64,000 nucleotides of DNA from an uncultured Paracoccus sp. (GTDB lineage: Bacteria; Pseudomonadota; Alphaproteobacteria; Rhodobacterales; Rhodobacteraceae): positions 186,001-250,000 of the forward strand of contig NZ_CANMEH010000001.1 of assembly GCF_947496875.1 (NCBI RefSeq), written 5' to 3'. A program made the translations under genes and the position numbers. How positions within the stretch are numbered: the stretch's first letter is position 1; each line of letters starts with the position of its first letter. The notes beneath the pieces are model-generated. The model was not told the origin of the DNA, searched no databases, and worked only from the letters and a program-made list of their open reading frames with translations. Shown here in pieces: positions 1 to 7,823 of this stretch.

Positions 1-130
1 CCTCGGACGCCGGGTCGCACAGACGGTCGCGGGCCGCCGCGGCGTCGACCATGCCGGTGTAGTGCAGGACGATCAGGTCGGGGCGCAGGCTGGCGCGCCG
101 GTCGCCGTGGTTCGGCGACGCGGAGGTCAC
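1..130 (-). CDS. N-acetylmuramoyl-L-alanine amidase, N-terminal fragment (runs off left edge)
   Basis: Only the first 43 codons are inside the window. They read MTSASPNHGDRR then PDLIVLHYTGM, the opening strand and zinc-ligand His of the AmpD/AmiD-type amidase 2 fold, which cleaves the lactyl-alanine bond between muramic acid and the peptide stem. The start is taken as GTG at 130, because it overlaps the TGA of the upstream lipoprotein gene (GTGA), the usual sign of translational coupling. The gene continues beyond base 1, so the rest of the domain cannot be checked. Confidence 0.8.
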   Translation of the reverse strand, partial: MTSASPNHGDRRASLRPDLIVLHYTGMVDAAAARDRLCDPASE

Positions 131-753
131 GAGGGGCGATACGGCTCGGGCAGCCAGCCGCAGACATAGCCGTCGCCGTCGGGATCCAGCCCCAGCGGAT
201 CCCGGGTCGGCCCGCCGCGCAGGATGAATTCGGTCTGTGCCGCAGCCGGGTCGGCATAGCTGCGGCAGGCAGCGGGATTCGCCGGACCGGACCGCGGCCA
301 GACGCGGGTGCCCGGCGCATGACGGTTGGCCGCGGCATAGCGCACCAGAAGCGTGGCGGCCGTGACAGGCGCCGCTGCAGATGCTGCGGGCGCGCTGGGC
401 GAGACCTGGGGGAAATGCGTCGCCGGGGTCGGGTCCACCGCCGGCGCGCCGAGCGGACGCTGCACGACCTGCCGCTGCCCGGCGGCGCCGGTGGTCCGGG
501 CAAGCCGCGTCGTCTCACGCTTGACGATCTGCACCGGCGATGGTCCGGCGATCTGGGCCGCCGTCGGCGCCTGGACCGGCCGCGCGACGGGGATCACCCT
601 CGTCATCTCCCGCTCGCCGGTCAGGGCCGCCTCCCGCGTTCGCAGGTAATTCCCGTAATCGGTCGCGTGGGCGCGGTAATTGGGGTTCCAGCCGAGGTTT
701 TCCCCCGAACATGCGGCCAGCGCCAGAAGCGGGATCAGGATCAGGGCACGCAT
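127..753 (-). CDS. Putative lipoprotein with C-terminal Excalibur-like motif
   Basis: This 208-residue protein starts at the ATG at 753, preceded by GGAGGAG. The N-terminus is a lipoprotein signal (MRALILIPLLALAAC) with the lipobox Cys at about residue 15. The middle is Pro/Ala/Thr-rich and looks unstructured. The C-terminus contains ACRSYADPAAA followed by DPDGDGYVCGW, resembling the Excalibur calcium-binding DxDxDGxxC motif of surface proteins. Its stop overlaps the start of a cell-wall amidase, so it probably acts at the envelope together with that enzyme. The exact function is unknown. Confidence 0.7.
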   Translation of the reverse strand: MRALILIPLLALAACSGENLGWNPNYRAHATDYGNYLRTREAALTGEREMTRVIPVARPVQAPTAAQIAGPSPVQIVKRETTRLARTTGAAGQRQVVQRPLGAPAVDPTPATHFPQVSPSAPAASAAAPVTAATLLVRYAAANRHAPGTRVWPRSGPANPAACRSYADPAAAQTEFILRGGPTRDPLGLDPDGDGYVCGWLPEPYRPS

Positions 754-784
754 CTCGGGTCTCCTCCGACCAATGGGCTTCAGC

Positions 785-2263
785 TTACCACCAGCGTTCG
801 GGCTTGGCGACAAAGCCGGCAGCGCGCTCCAGGACCGCGCCGTGGTTCAGCAGGTTGCCTTCGTCCCAGGGCCGCCCGATCAGCTGCAGCCCCAGCGGCA
901 GCCCCTGCGCATCCAGCCCGACCGGAACCGCCAGCCCCGGCAGCCCGGCCAGATTCACGGTCACCGTGAAGACGTCGTTGAGATACATCTCGACCGGGTC
1001 CGCATCCTTCATCGACCCCAGCGCGAACGCGGCCGACGGCGTGGCGGGGGTCAGGATCGTGTCGATCCCCTCGGCAAAGACACGGTCGAAATCCCGCTTG
1101 ATCAGGGCCCGCACCTTGCGGGCGCGGTTGTAATAGGCGTCGTAGAACCCCGCCGACAGCACATAGGTGCCGATCATGACGCGGCGCTGCACCTCGGCGC
1201 CGAACCCCTCGGCCCGGGTCTTTTCATACATCTCGGTGATGCCGTCGCCGGCCGACAGCCGGGCGCGATGGCCGTAACGCACACCGTCATAGCGCGCGAG
1301 GTTCGACGACGCCTCGGCGGGTGCGATCACGTAATAGGCGGGCAGGGCGTATTTCGTGTGCGGCAGGCTGATGTCGACGATCTCGGCACCGGCGTCGCGC
1401 AGCATCTCGGCGCCCTTGCGCCACAGATCGTCGATCTCGGCCGGCATTCCGTCCATGCGGTATTCGCGAGGAATGCCGATCCGCTTGCCGCGGATGTCGC
1501 CGGTCAGCGCAGCCTCGTAATCCGGGACCGGACGGTCGGCGCTGGTCGAATCCTGCGGATCGACGGAGGCCATCGCGCCCAGCATGATGGCCGCATCGCG
1601 CACCGTCTTGGTCATCGGCCCCGCCTGGTCGAGCGACGAGGCAAAGGCGATCGTGCCCCAGCGCGAGACCCGGCCGTAGGTCGGCTTCATCCCCACCGTG
1701 CCGGTGAAGGCGGCGGGCTGTCGGATCGACCCGCCGGTGTCGGTTCCGGTCGCCGCCAGGCACAGATCGGCCGCCACCGCTGCCGCTGATCCGCCAGACG
1801 ATCCGCCCGGGGTCAGCCGGCGGTCATCCACCTTCCAGGGGTTCACCGCATCGCCGTAGACGCTGGTCTCGTTGGACGAGCCCATCGCGAATTCGTCCAT
1901 GTTCAGCTTGCCCAGCATCACCGCGCCCGCGTTGGACAGGTTCTGCGTGACAGTCGATTCGTAATCCGGCAGGAACCCCTGCAGGATTCGGCTGGCCGCC
2001 TGGCCGGGGACGCCGCGGGTGCAGAACAGGTCCTTGATGCCGATGGGGATCCCGCACATTGCGGGGGCGTCGCCCGCTGCAAGCCGCCGATCGGCGGCCT
2101 GCGCCCGGTCGCGCGCAATGTCGGGCGTGGGGTGGACAAAGGCGTTCAGCGCGCCGGCGGCGTCGATCGCCGACAGGCACGCTTCGGTCAGTTCCGCGGC
2201 GCTCAGGTCGCGGGCGCGCAGGCGGTCGCGCGCCTCGGCGATGGTCAGCTGGTTCGGGGTCAT
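785..2263 (-). CDS. gatA: Asp-tRNA(Asn)/Glu-tRNA(Gln) amidotransferase subunit A
   Basis: A 492-residue amidase-signature protein, full length for GatA. It releases ammonia from glutamine for transamidation of misacylated Glu-tRNA(Gln) or Asp-tRNA(Asn). The catalytic Lys lies in [10 protein letters not shown] (K77). The cis-Ser is in TPGGSSGGS (S155) and the nucleophile in [10 protein letters not shown] (S179), with the spacing of 24 expected for the family. The start is the ATG at 2263, which overlaps the gatC stop by four bases (ATGA). gatB is not in the window, so the third subunit must be encoded elsewhere. Confidence 0.97.
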   Translation of the reverse strand: MTPNQLTIAEARDRLRARDLSAAELTEACLSAIDAAGALNAFVHPTPDIARDRAQAADRRLAAGDAPAMCGIPIGIKDLFCTRGVPGQAASRILQGFLPDYESTVTQNLSNAGAVMLGKLNMDEFAMGSSNETSVYGDAVNPWKVDDRRLTPGGSSGGSAAAVAADLCLAATGTDTGGSIRQPAAFTGTVGMKPTYGRVSRWGTIAFASSLDQAGPMTKTVRDAAIMLGAMASVDPQDSTSADRPVPDYEAALTGDIRGKRIGIPREYRMDGMPAEIDDLWRKGAEMLRDAGAEIVDISLPHTKYALPAYYVIAPAEASSNLARYDGVRYGHRARLSAGDGITEMYEKTRAEGFGAEVQRRVMIGTYVLSAGFYDAYYNRARKVRALIKRDFDRVFAEGIDTILTPATPSAAFALGSMKDADPVEMYLNDVFTVTVNLAGLPGLAVPVGLDAQGLPLGLQLIGRPWDEGNLLNHGAVLERAAGFVAKPERWW

Positions 2264-2547
2264 TCCACCACCTTGGGAACCGCGAAGAACCCTTCGCGCG
2301 CGTCGGGGGCGGTGCGCAGGATGCGGTCGGCCATGTTGCCGTCGGTCACCACGTCCGCGCGTCGCTTCAGCCGCATCGCCTCGACCCCGGTCATCGGCTC
2401 GACGCCGTCGACATCGACCTCGTTCAGCTGTTCCATGAAATGCAGGATGCCGTTCAGTTCGGCGGCCAGCGCCGGCAGCGCATCGTCGGCCACCGCGATC
2501 CGGGCCAGATGCGCGACCTTGCGGGCCTCGGCTTCCGTGATGGACAT
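2260..2547 (-). CDS. gatC: Asp-tRNA(Asn)/Glu-tRNA(Gln) amidotransferase subunit C
   Basis: A 95-residue protein beginning [18 protein letters not shown] and containing [15 protein letters not shown] and a conserved C-terminal end [14 protein letters not shown]. These are all standard GatC features. GatC wraps around GatA and stabilises the GatCAB complex. It is the first gene of a two-gene gatC-gatA operon, and its upstream region (2548-2645) is shared with the divergently transcribed hydrolase gene. A GGAACC-type ribosome site precedes the ATG. Confidence 0.96.
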   Translation of the reverse strand: MSITEAEARKVAHLARIAVADDALPALAAELNGILHFMEQLNEVDVDGVEPMTGVEAMRLKRRADVVTDGNMADRILRTAPDAREGFFAVPKVVE

Positions 2548-2645
2548 GGCGGGGGTTCCTTTCGCTTGGGCGGGGGTTTACCGCCCGTGGACGCACCCTG
2601 CAAGCGGCGCTAGGCTGACCCGGCCCAGGCAGGGAGGGACCGGCG

Positions 2646-3521
2646 ATGTTCCAGGGGTTCGAGCGCGGCAGGATCGCCGTCGACGGGGTCGAGATCGCCT
2701 ATGTCGCGGCGGGCGACGGGCCGCCCGTGCTGCTGCTGCACGGGTTTCCACAGACCAAGGCCCTGTGGGCGCAGGTGGCGCCGCGTCTGGCCGGGGGCCG
2801 CCGCGTGATCTGCGCCGATCTGCGCGGCTACGGCGACAGCGGCAAGCCGCAGGATGATGCCGATCACGAAGCCTATTCGTTCCGCCGGATGGGCGCGGAC
2901 ATGCACGGGCTGATGGCCGCGTTGGGGCATGATCGCTATGATCTGGTGGGGCATGACCGGGGCGGGCGCACCGCGCATCGGCTGGCGCTGGACCAGCCGC
3001 AGGCGGTCCGGTCGCTGACGGTGATGGACATCGTCCCGACCCTGACCGTGTTCGACACCGCCGACGCGCGGCTCGCCTCCGTCTACTGGCACTGGTTCTT
3101 CCTGTCGCAGCCCGCGCCCTTTCCCGAACGGCTGATCGGGGGTGATCCGGATTTCTTCTTCGAGACCTGTCTGGCCGGATGGGGGTCGATGGCGCTGCGC
3201 GACTTCGATCCGGCGCAGCTGGACGACTATCGGCGCTGCTGGCGGGAAGCAGGCACGATCCACGGCGCCTGCGCCGACTACCGGGCTGCCGCGACCATCG
3301 ACCTGGACCACGACCGCGCCGACCTGGATCGCCGGGTCGACTGCCCGACGCTGGTGCTTTACGGCGCCGAGGGCGCGATGGCACGGCTGTACGACGTGCC
3401 GGCGACCTGGGCACCGCGCTGCCGCGACATGCGGGCGGACGCGGTGCCGGGCGGGCATTTCTTTGTCGATCTGCATCCTGATCGTGTCGCCGCGGCCCTG
3501 GACGCCTTTCTGCCGGCCTGA
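2646..3521 (+). CDS. Alpha/beta hydrolase, haloacetate (fluoroacetate) dehalogenase type
   Basis: A 291-residue alpha/beta-hydrolase. The oxyanion region reads [11 protein letters not shown] and the nucleophile elbow reads VGHDRGGR, so the nucleophile is Asp (D104), not Ser. This separates haloalkane/haloacid dehalogenases and epoxide hydrolases from esterases. VMDIVPT supplies the second Asp (D128), [10 protein letters not shown] the catalytic His (H271), and VYWHWFF (H149-W150) matches the halide-binding His-Trp pair of fluoroacetate dehalogenase. The likely reaction is hydrolytic release of halide from 2-haloacetates. Substrate preference cannot be read from sequence; an epoxide hydrolase is the alternative. 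Confidence 0.85.
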   Translation: MFQGFERGRIAVDGVEIAYVAAGDGPPVLLLHGFPQTKALWAQVAPRLAGGRRVICADLRGYGDSGKPQDDADHEAYSFRRMGADMHGLMAALGHDRYDLVGHDRGGRTAHRLALDQPQAVRSLTVMDIVPTLTVFDTADARLASVYWHWFFLSQPAPFPERLIGGDPDFFFETCLAGWGSMALRDFDPAQLDDYRRCWREAGTIHGACADYRAAATIDLDHDRADLDRRVDCPTLVLYGAEGAMARLYDVPATWAPRCRDMRADAVPGGHFFVDLHPDRVAAALDAFLPA

Positions 3522-3601
3522 TCCCCCGGCGACCTGACGGTCTGGCCGTTCCGCGCGTCCCGGTGCAGGCTGCCCCCGCAACGACATGTGCGGAGGACGC
3601 G

Positions 3602-4309
3602 ATGAAGCTGACCTTTCTGGGCCATTCCGGTTTCCGGCTGGAAACCGCCGGGACGGTGATCCTGATCGACCCGTGGCTGACCGGGAACCCGATGTTCCCC
3701 GAGGCGCGGCGCGAGGAGGCGACCCGCGGCGCCACCCATCTTCTGGTGACCCACGGGCATGGCGACCACGCCAGCGACGCCCCCGGGATCGCGCGCGAAC
3801 AGGGGCTGCCGGTCTACGGCATCTATGACCTGATGAGCTACTGGACGGCCCAGCACGGAGTGGACGGGCGCGGGTTCAACAAGGGCGGCACGGTGGAGAT
3901 CGGTGACGCGCGGGTCACGATGGTGAACGCCTGCCATTCGTCATCGCTGGGCGGCACCGACGAGGCCCCGGTCTATGCGGGCGCCGAAGCCGGCTACATG
4001 ATCGAGGCCGAGGGGCACACGATCTATCTGTCGGGCGACACCGACATCATGGCGGACATGGACTGGATGGGCGACCTGCACAAACCCGACATCGGCATCC
4101 TGTGCGCGGGCGGGCATTTCACCATGGACATGGCGCGCGCGGCTTATGCGGCGAAACGCTATTTCGATTTCACGACGGTCATCCCGTGCCACTATCGCAC
4201 GTTCCCGCTGCTGGCGCAGGACGCAGGCGAACTGGCGGCGGCGCTGCCGGGCGTCCGGGTGATCGAACCCGAGGTGCTGGTTCCGATCGAGATCGAGGCA
4301 AGGTCGTGA
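3602..4309 (+). CDS. UPF0173-family metal-dependent hydrolase (UlaG-like beta-lactamase fold)
   Basis: A 235-residue protein beginning MKLTFLGHSGFRLET, the standard start of the UPF0173/UlaG-like metallo-hydrolases. The zinc motif is THGHGDHASDA, and later histidines sit in NACHSSS, SGDTD and IPCHYRTFP, so the metal site looks intact. The start is the ATG at 3602, preceded by GCGGAGGACGCG; an upstream in-frame start would add residues unlike the family. The substrate is unknown. The gene stands alone, convergent with rlmJ. Confidence 0.88.
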   Translation: MKLTFLGHSGFRLETAGTVILIDPWLTGNPMFPEARREEATRGATHLLVTHGHGDHASDAPGIAREQGLPVYGIYDLMSYWTAQHGVDGRGFNKGGTVEIGDARVTMVNACHSSSLGGTDEAPVYAGAEAGYMIEAEGHTIYLSGDTDIMADMDWMGDLHKPDIGILCAGGHFTMDMARAAYAAKRYFDFTTVIPCHYRTFPLLAQDAGELAAALPGVRVIEPEVLVPIEIEARS

Positions 4310-4357
4310 CCGGGGCCTGTCGGTAACTCACCTGGTGCCAGGGCGCGGGTTCGCGGC

Positions 4358-5140
4358 CTATCGGCCGAGCCGGTCGTAGATCGCGGCCAGCCGCGCGGCC
4401 TCCTCTGCCAGGCCGAAAGGCGGATTGATGACGAACATGCCCGATCCGGTCATGCCGTGTCCGGGGCGGGCCGGGGGAAAGCGCAGTTCCGACCGCAGCG
4501 CGCCGGGATGGGCGTGGTCCAGCGCCTGCGCCAGACCGCTTTGCCGGTCCTCGGCGAGGATCGGGTACCAGACGGCGATCACCCCCACGTTCCATTTCCG
4601 CGCCAGCCGGCTGACCAGTCCGGGGATGCGATCGTAATCGGCCTTGATCTCGTAGCTGGGGTCGATCAGCAGCAGGCCGCGCCGGGGGGTTGGCGGCAGC
4701 AGCGCATTGGCCAGCGCGAAACCGTCCTGCCGATGCAGATGCGCGAACCCGGCGACCCGGGCCAGGGCGGCATGTTCGCCGGGGTGCAGCTCGGCCAGAT
4801 GCGCCACGTCGCCCGGGCGCAGGAAATGGGCCGCGATCAGCGGCGATCCCGGATAGGCGTCCGGCCCGTGGCGTTCACGCGTGGCGACCAAAGCCGCCAG
4901 CAGCGGATGATCCGCCGGCAGCCAGCCCGCCTTTAGCGCCCGGCCGATCCCGGCCGCGGCCTCGCCGGTGCGCAGGGCGGCGGGGTCGGTCAGGTGATAG
5001 AGCCCCCGGCCGGCATGGGTCTCGACATAGGTGAAGGGCTTGTCCTTGGCCGCCAGACGCGCCAGCGCAACGGCGAGCAGCGCGTGCTTGTGCAGGTCCG
5101 CCAGGTTCCCGGCGTGATAGGCGTGCTGATAGGACAACAT
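4358..5140 (-). CDS. rlmJ: 23S rRNA (adenine(2030)-N6)-methyltransferase RlmJ
   Basis: A 260-residue protein opening MLSYQHAYHAGNLADLHKH, the RlmJ signature, with the SAM-binding region TYVETHAGRGLY and the catalytic D-P-S-Y motif in LLLIDPSYE. It methylates A2030 of 23S rRNA in E. coli. The sequence ahead of the ATG (GCGCGGCGG) is a poor ribosome site. The gene begins only 48 bases after the last hairpin of the small-RNA array on the same strand, so it may be expressed as a downstream part of that transcript. Confidence 0.95.
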   Translation of the reverse strand: MLSYQHAYHAGNLADLHKHALLAVALARLAAKDKPFTYVETHAGRGLYHLTDPAALRTGEAAAGIGRALKAGWLPADHPLLAALVATRERHGPDAYPGSPLIAAHFLRPGDVAHLAELHPGEHAALARVAGFAHLHRQDGFALANALLPPTPRRGLLLIDPSYEIKADYDRIPGLVSRLARKWNVGVIAVWYPILAEDRQSGLAQALDHAHPGALRSELRFPPARPGHGMTGSGMFVINPPFGLAEEAARLAAIYDRLGR

Positions 5141-5187
5141 CCGCCGCGCATAGCCCGGTCCGACCGCAAGGAAAAGCGTGGGGGGAT

Positions 5188-5492
5188 GCGGCGGCGCCCT
5201 GGGAGGGAGGAGGGGGCGCCGCCGCGCTACGTCGGCCCGGGGAGGAGGACGGGCCGCGTAAGGGGTGCGGTGACGGCCTGGGAGGAGGAGGGGCCGTCAC
5301 CGCGAACGATCGGCCCAGGGAGGAGGAGGGGCCGTCGTATTCTGTCCCGCCGCGAGGCGGGGAGGGCGGCGGCGACCCCTGGGAGGAGGAGGGGGGTCGC
5401 CGCCTGATGCGCGTCGATCCGGGGAGGAGGATCGGATCGTCGCGTAACTTTCGGCGGCATCCTCGGGGAGGGAGGAGGATGAGGATGCCGCC
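5188..5492 (-). ncRNA. Array of seven CCUCCUCCC-loop hairpins (CcsR / cuckoo RNA type)
   Basis: Seven hairpins follow one another. Stem arms are 5453-5464/5481-5492, 5410-5420/5434-5444, 5368-5379/5393-5404, 5306-5316/5329-5338, 5267-5278/5292-5303, 5228-5238/5251-5260 and 5188-5199/5214-5225. Four have perfect 12-bp stems. The other three have 4+6-bp stems broken at the same point (two by a bulged base, one by a mismatch). Stem sequences differ between copies but pair within each copy. The 12-16-base loops are nearly constant and on the minus strand read CCTCCTCCC or CTCCTCCTCCC, an anti-Shine-Dalgarno sequence. In Rhodobacter sphaeroides, CcsR RNAs with such paired loops are cut from the transcript of a DUF1127 gene; here the same gene type lies just upstream (5537-5761). 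Expression is inferred. Confidence 0.85.
5346..5361 (-). other. Short GC hairpin separating the two halves of the small-RNA array
   Basis: A CCCGCC/GGCGGG stem (5346-5351/5356-5361) with a four-base loop sits in the only long gap (29 bases) between CCUCCUCCC hairpins. It lacks the C-rich loop. It divides the array into three hairpins nearest the DUF1127 gene and four beyond, and could be a processing boundary. The role is inferred. Confidence 0.4.
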
Positions 5493-5536
5493 GGACCCGG
5501 ACCCCGTCGGGAGGACAGGAGAGGCCGGGAATTCTG

Positions 5537-5761
5537 TCAGACCGTGGCGCAGGCCTCCCGTGCCACGTTGCGGATCGTGCCGCGGGTCAGGCCGATATCG
5601 GCAAGCTCCGCATCGCTCAGCGCCGCCAGTTCGGCGACCGTGCGGTGATACATCGCCCGGCGCGCAAGATCCTGGCGGACCCGGCTGGCCAGCCCGTGAA
5701 ACTGTGCCACCAGCCCGTCATGGCGGGTCCCGGCATTGCTGAACAGGTCAAAGCTGGCCAT
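5537..5761 (-). CDS. DUF1127 small protein (CcaF1-like, associated with CcsR RNAs)
   Basis: A 74-residue protein starting MASFDLFSNAG. Its C-terminal half, TVAELAALSDAELADIGLTRGTI, is the DUF1127 domain (the YjiS-type ...L..LsD.eL.DIGl.R..I pattern). The middle is Arg-rich (SRVRQDLARRAMYHR). In R. sphaeroides the homologous gene RSP_6037 (CcaF1) is co-transcribed with the CcsR small RNAs, and CcaF1 is described as an RNA-binding protein affecting their processing and stability. The same order here supports that role. The start at 5761 has only a weak ribosome site, although longer in-frame starts exist upstream. Confidence 0.85.
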   Translation of the reverse strand: MASFDLFSNAGTRHDGLVAQFHGLASRVRQDLARRAMYHRTVAELAALSDAELADIGLTRGTIRNVAREACATV

Positions 5762-6081
5762 GGTCGTCTCTGTTGATCTGCGCCGCTCGTCCTGGATGTC
5801 CGAGGCTGCGCGGTTTCGTTGGATGGAAGATGGGACGGTTTCTGCGCGTGCACAATGGACGAATTCGCTGTGCAGACATGCGTTTTTCGCATGGCTGGAG
5901 GGGCTGAATCTTGATGTTCTGCCCGCCGCGCAGGCAGTTTGTGGAAAATATGTCGCATCTCGATCAAAATAGACGCAGCAGCTATGCAAGTGACGCAACG
6001 TCGCCGGGAACCGCACTGGTGCTTTACGGGCACCGGGCGCCTTGCGATGCTGCACTGCAGTAACACACAAGGGGTAAGCCG
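5762..6081. promoter_or_regulatory. Divergent promoter region between the DUF1127/small-RNA unit and mrp
   Basis: About 320 bases without a supported gene, noticeably richer in A+T than the rest of the window, especially 5940-5990. It must carry the promoters of both flanking units. Apart from one heat-shock-like candidate on the minus strand, I see no convincing promoter or operator. The mrp side has AAGGGGTAAGCC before its ATG. Confidence 0.5.
5967..5990 (-). promoter_or_regulatory. Candidate RpoH-like promoter of the DUF1127/small-RNA transcript
   Basis: On the minus strand CTTGCA (5990-5985) is followed after 12 bases by CTATTT (5972-5967), loosely resembling a heat-shock sigma factor promoter. 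In R. sphaeroides the CcsR operon depends on RpoHI/RpoHII. The match is weak and would give a 5' leader of about 200 bases. Confidence 0.28.
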
Positions 6082-7182
6082 ATGAGCATCCGCGACAGCA
6101 TCATGGACCTTCTGGCCGGGGTGGCGGTGCCTGGTGGTGGCAATCTGGTGTCCGCCGATCTCATCCGGGCGCTGCAGATATCCGACGACGGCGTGGTCCG
6201 CTTCGTTATCGAGGCATCTGATCCGCAGCTGGCAAAGGCACTGGAGCCCGCGCGGGCCGAGGCCGAGGCCCGGCTGCGCGACCTGCCGGGGATCACCAAC
6301 GTGCAGATCGTGACCACCGCCCCCGCGGGCAAGGCGCCGACGGTGGCCGCGCGCAGCGGCGGGGGTGCCGCCGGGGCGCCGCCGAACCTGACCATCGGCC
6401 GGCACCCGACCCCCCAGGCCGGCCCGCAGCCGGTGCCCGGCGTCGCCCGGATCGTCGCGATCGGGTCGGGAAAGGGCGGGGTGGGCAAGTCCACGCTGAC
6501 CACCAATCTCGCGGTGGCGCTGGCCCGTGCCGGACGGCGGGTCGGGGTGCTCGACGCGGACATCTATGGGCCCAGCCAGCCGCGCATGCTGGGGATCAGC
6601 GACCGGCCGACCAGCGAGGGCGACCGGATCCAACCGGTGCGGGCGCATGGGGTGGTGATGATGTCGCTGGGCCTGATGATGAAGGAAGGCGAGGCGGTGG
6701 TCTGGCGGGGTCCCATGCTGATGGGGGCGCTGCAGCAGATGCTGAATCAGGTCGACTGGGGTGAGCTGGACGTCCTGCTGGTCGATCTGCCGCCGGGGAC
6801 CGGCGACGTGCAGCTGAGCCTCTGCCAGAAGGCGCAGGTCAGCGGCGCCATCATCGTGTCCACCCCGCAGGATGTCGCGCTGATCGATGCGCGCCGCGCG
6901 ATCGACATGTTCGACAAGCTGAAGGCGCCGGTGCTGGGGCTGGTGGAGAACATGTCGACCTATGTCTGTCCGAACTGCGGCCACGAGGCGCATCTGTTCG
7001 GGCATGGCGGGGTCGCCGCAGAGGCCCGGGCGCGGGGTCTGCCGTTCCTGGGCGAGATCCCGCTGGACCTGTCGGTGCGGCTGTCGGGCGATGCCGGGCA
7101 GCCGGTTGCCGCATCAGACGGTCCCGTGGCGGACGCCTATGCCCGTCTGGCGGAACGGCTGATCGGCGACGGCATGGCCTGA
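6082..7182 (+). CDS. mrp: Mrp/NBP35-family iron-sulfur carrier ATPase
   Basis: A 366-residue protein with an N-terminal MIP18/DUF59-like domain (residues 1-80), a Gly/Ala/Pro linker and a deviant Walker A P-loop GSGKGGVGKS (about 128-137). The C-terminal metal-binding CxxC is at C296 and C299 (VCPNCGHEA). Members of this family (ApbC, Mrp, Nbp35) bind and transfer [4Fe-4S] clusters to apoproteins in the cytosol, using dimer-bridging cysteines and ATP. It is transcribed alone, divergent from the DUF1127/small-RNA unit, and followed by a terminator-like hairpin. Confidence 0.95.
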   Translation: MSIRDSIMDLLAGVAVPGGGNLVSADLIRALQISDDGVVRFVIEASDPQLAKALEPARAEAEARLRDLPGITNVQIVTTAPAGKAPTVAARSGGGAAGAPPNLTIGRHPTPQAGPQPVPGVARIVAIGSGKGGVGKSTLTTNLAVALARAGRRVGVLDADIYGPSQPRMLGISDRPTSEGDRIQPVRAHGVVMMSLGLMMKEGEAVVWRGPMLMGALQQMLNQVDWGELDVLLVDLPPGTGDVQLSLCQKAQVSGAIIVSTPQDVALIDARRAIDMFDKLKAPVLGLVENMSTYVCPNCGHEAHLFGHGGVAAEARARGLPFLGEIPLDLSVRLSGDAGQPVAASDGPVADAYARLAERLIGDGMA

Positions 7183-7186
7183 GCGG

Positions 7187-7228
7187 CTGCGAGCGGGCGG
7201 CGCCTGCGCGCCGCCGCTCGCGCAGTTT
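7187..7228 (+). terminator. Terminator-like hairpin after mrp
   Basis: GCGAGCGG(G)CGGCG at 7189-7202 pairs with CGCCGCCGCTCGC at 7209-7221, leaving one bulged G. A short GTTTA follows the stem. This GC-rich stem begins seven bases after the mrp stop. The T run is short, so termination may be incomplete. Confidence 0.5.
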
Positions 7229-7750
7229 ACGGGGCAGGTTTGGGAAACTGCGGGAATACCCGGCGTCGGGCAGAATCACCGCGCCGTGAGTCGGCGTGAG
7301 GGGCCGCGAGTCGTCGCCTTGCGGGCGAGAGCAGGGCTCAGATCTATCTCATAACGCGAAAATTTTACGGTTTCGGGTCGCACTGGGACCTAAATGCCAC
7401 AGCCCGAAACTCTACCACATCTTGTGTTTGCGTGTTGCAGACGTCCCACAGCTGCGAAATTTTCTGCGGGTGCGCGATGATGTTCCGCAGACGTTCCCAG
7501 CAGCGCGACGCCCGACGTGCCGACCAGGTGCGCCACAAACCCGTTGCTTCCCATGCTTTCCCATGCCATCCCTTTTCTCACGGAGGGCGGATCAACGGGG
7601 CACCAAGAACCCCACGCCAAGGCAGGCGTCATACAGGCACCCGTACTTCCGCAACATGACTCGGTCGCGTGCGAGCAGCACCTCCCCCTGGTGGCGCGAT
7701 GAACCGGGCAGATCCCCGCAGCGACGGGGCCCAGAGATGGGACGAGGGCG
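7229..7750 (+). promoter_or_regulatory. Long upstream region of the dcw cluster
   Basis: More than 500 bases with no supported gene. It contains four GANTC sites (7273-7277, 7288-7292, 7308-7312 and 7658-7662), the target of the alphaproteobacterial cell-cycle methylase CcrM, three of them within 40 bases. An 8-bp inverted repeat GTTTCGGG/CCCGAAAC (7370-7377 and 7403-7410) could be an operator. The stretch 7340-7375 is A+T-rich and is the most likely promoter location. I do not see clear tandem TGGG MraZ boxes. Confidence 0.5.
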
Positions 7751-7804
7751 GCGGATCGGGCAGTGGCAGCAGCCCGATCCGCCTTTCCCATTTCGGGAAG
7801 GCGG
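7751..7804 (+). promoter_or_regulatory. Two overlapping, mutually exclusive hairpins in the mraZ leader
   Basis: Hairpin 1 pairs 7751-7761 with 7772-7782, a perfect 11 bp around a 10-base loop. Hairpin 2 pairs 7779-7789 with 7795-7804, ten pairs with one bulged T around ATTTC. They share 7779-7782, so only one full stem can form. Hairpin 2 ends just before the AAAGGA ribosome site of mraZ. The arrangement resembles a leader switch; no ligand or partner is known. Confidence 0.45.
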
Positions 7805-7823
7805 CAGTGAAAGGACGCGGGGC

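Noticed and set aside
2548..2645. gatB or another gatCAB gene near gatC
   Set aside because: The flanking sequence is a short divergent promoter region followed by an unrelated hydrolase.
5188..5492. Repeated G-rich blocks that look at first like a CRISPR or a protein repeat on the plus strand
   Set aside because: Repeats are hairpin loops, not direct repeats with equal spacers. Plus-strand frames give only low-complexity Gly/Arg sequence, and the minus strand follows a DUF1127 gene as in CcsR loci.
5493..5536. A possible eighth CCUCCUCCC hairpin next to the DUF1127 stop
   Set aside because: TCCTCCC is present on the minus strand, but only a 5-bp CCCGG/CCGGG stem can form with a 26-base loop. 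It could be a decayed copy, so it is not counted.
7183..7823. Hidden gene or tRNA in the long gap before mraZ
   Set aside because: Frames there have no family resemblance or good starts, and no cloverleaf or TTCGA loop was found.
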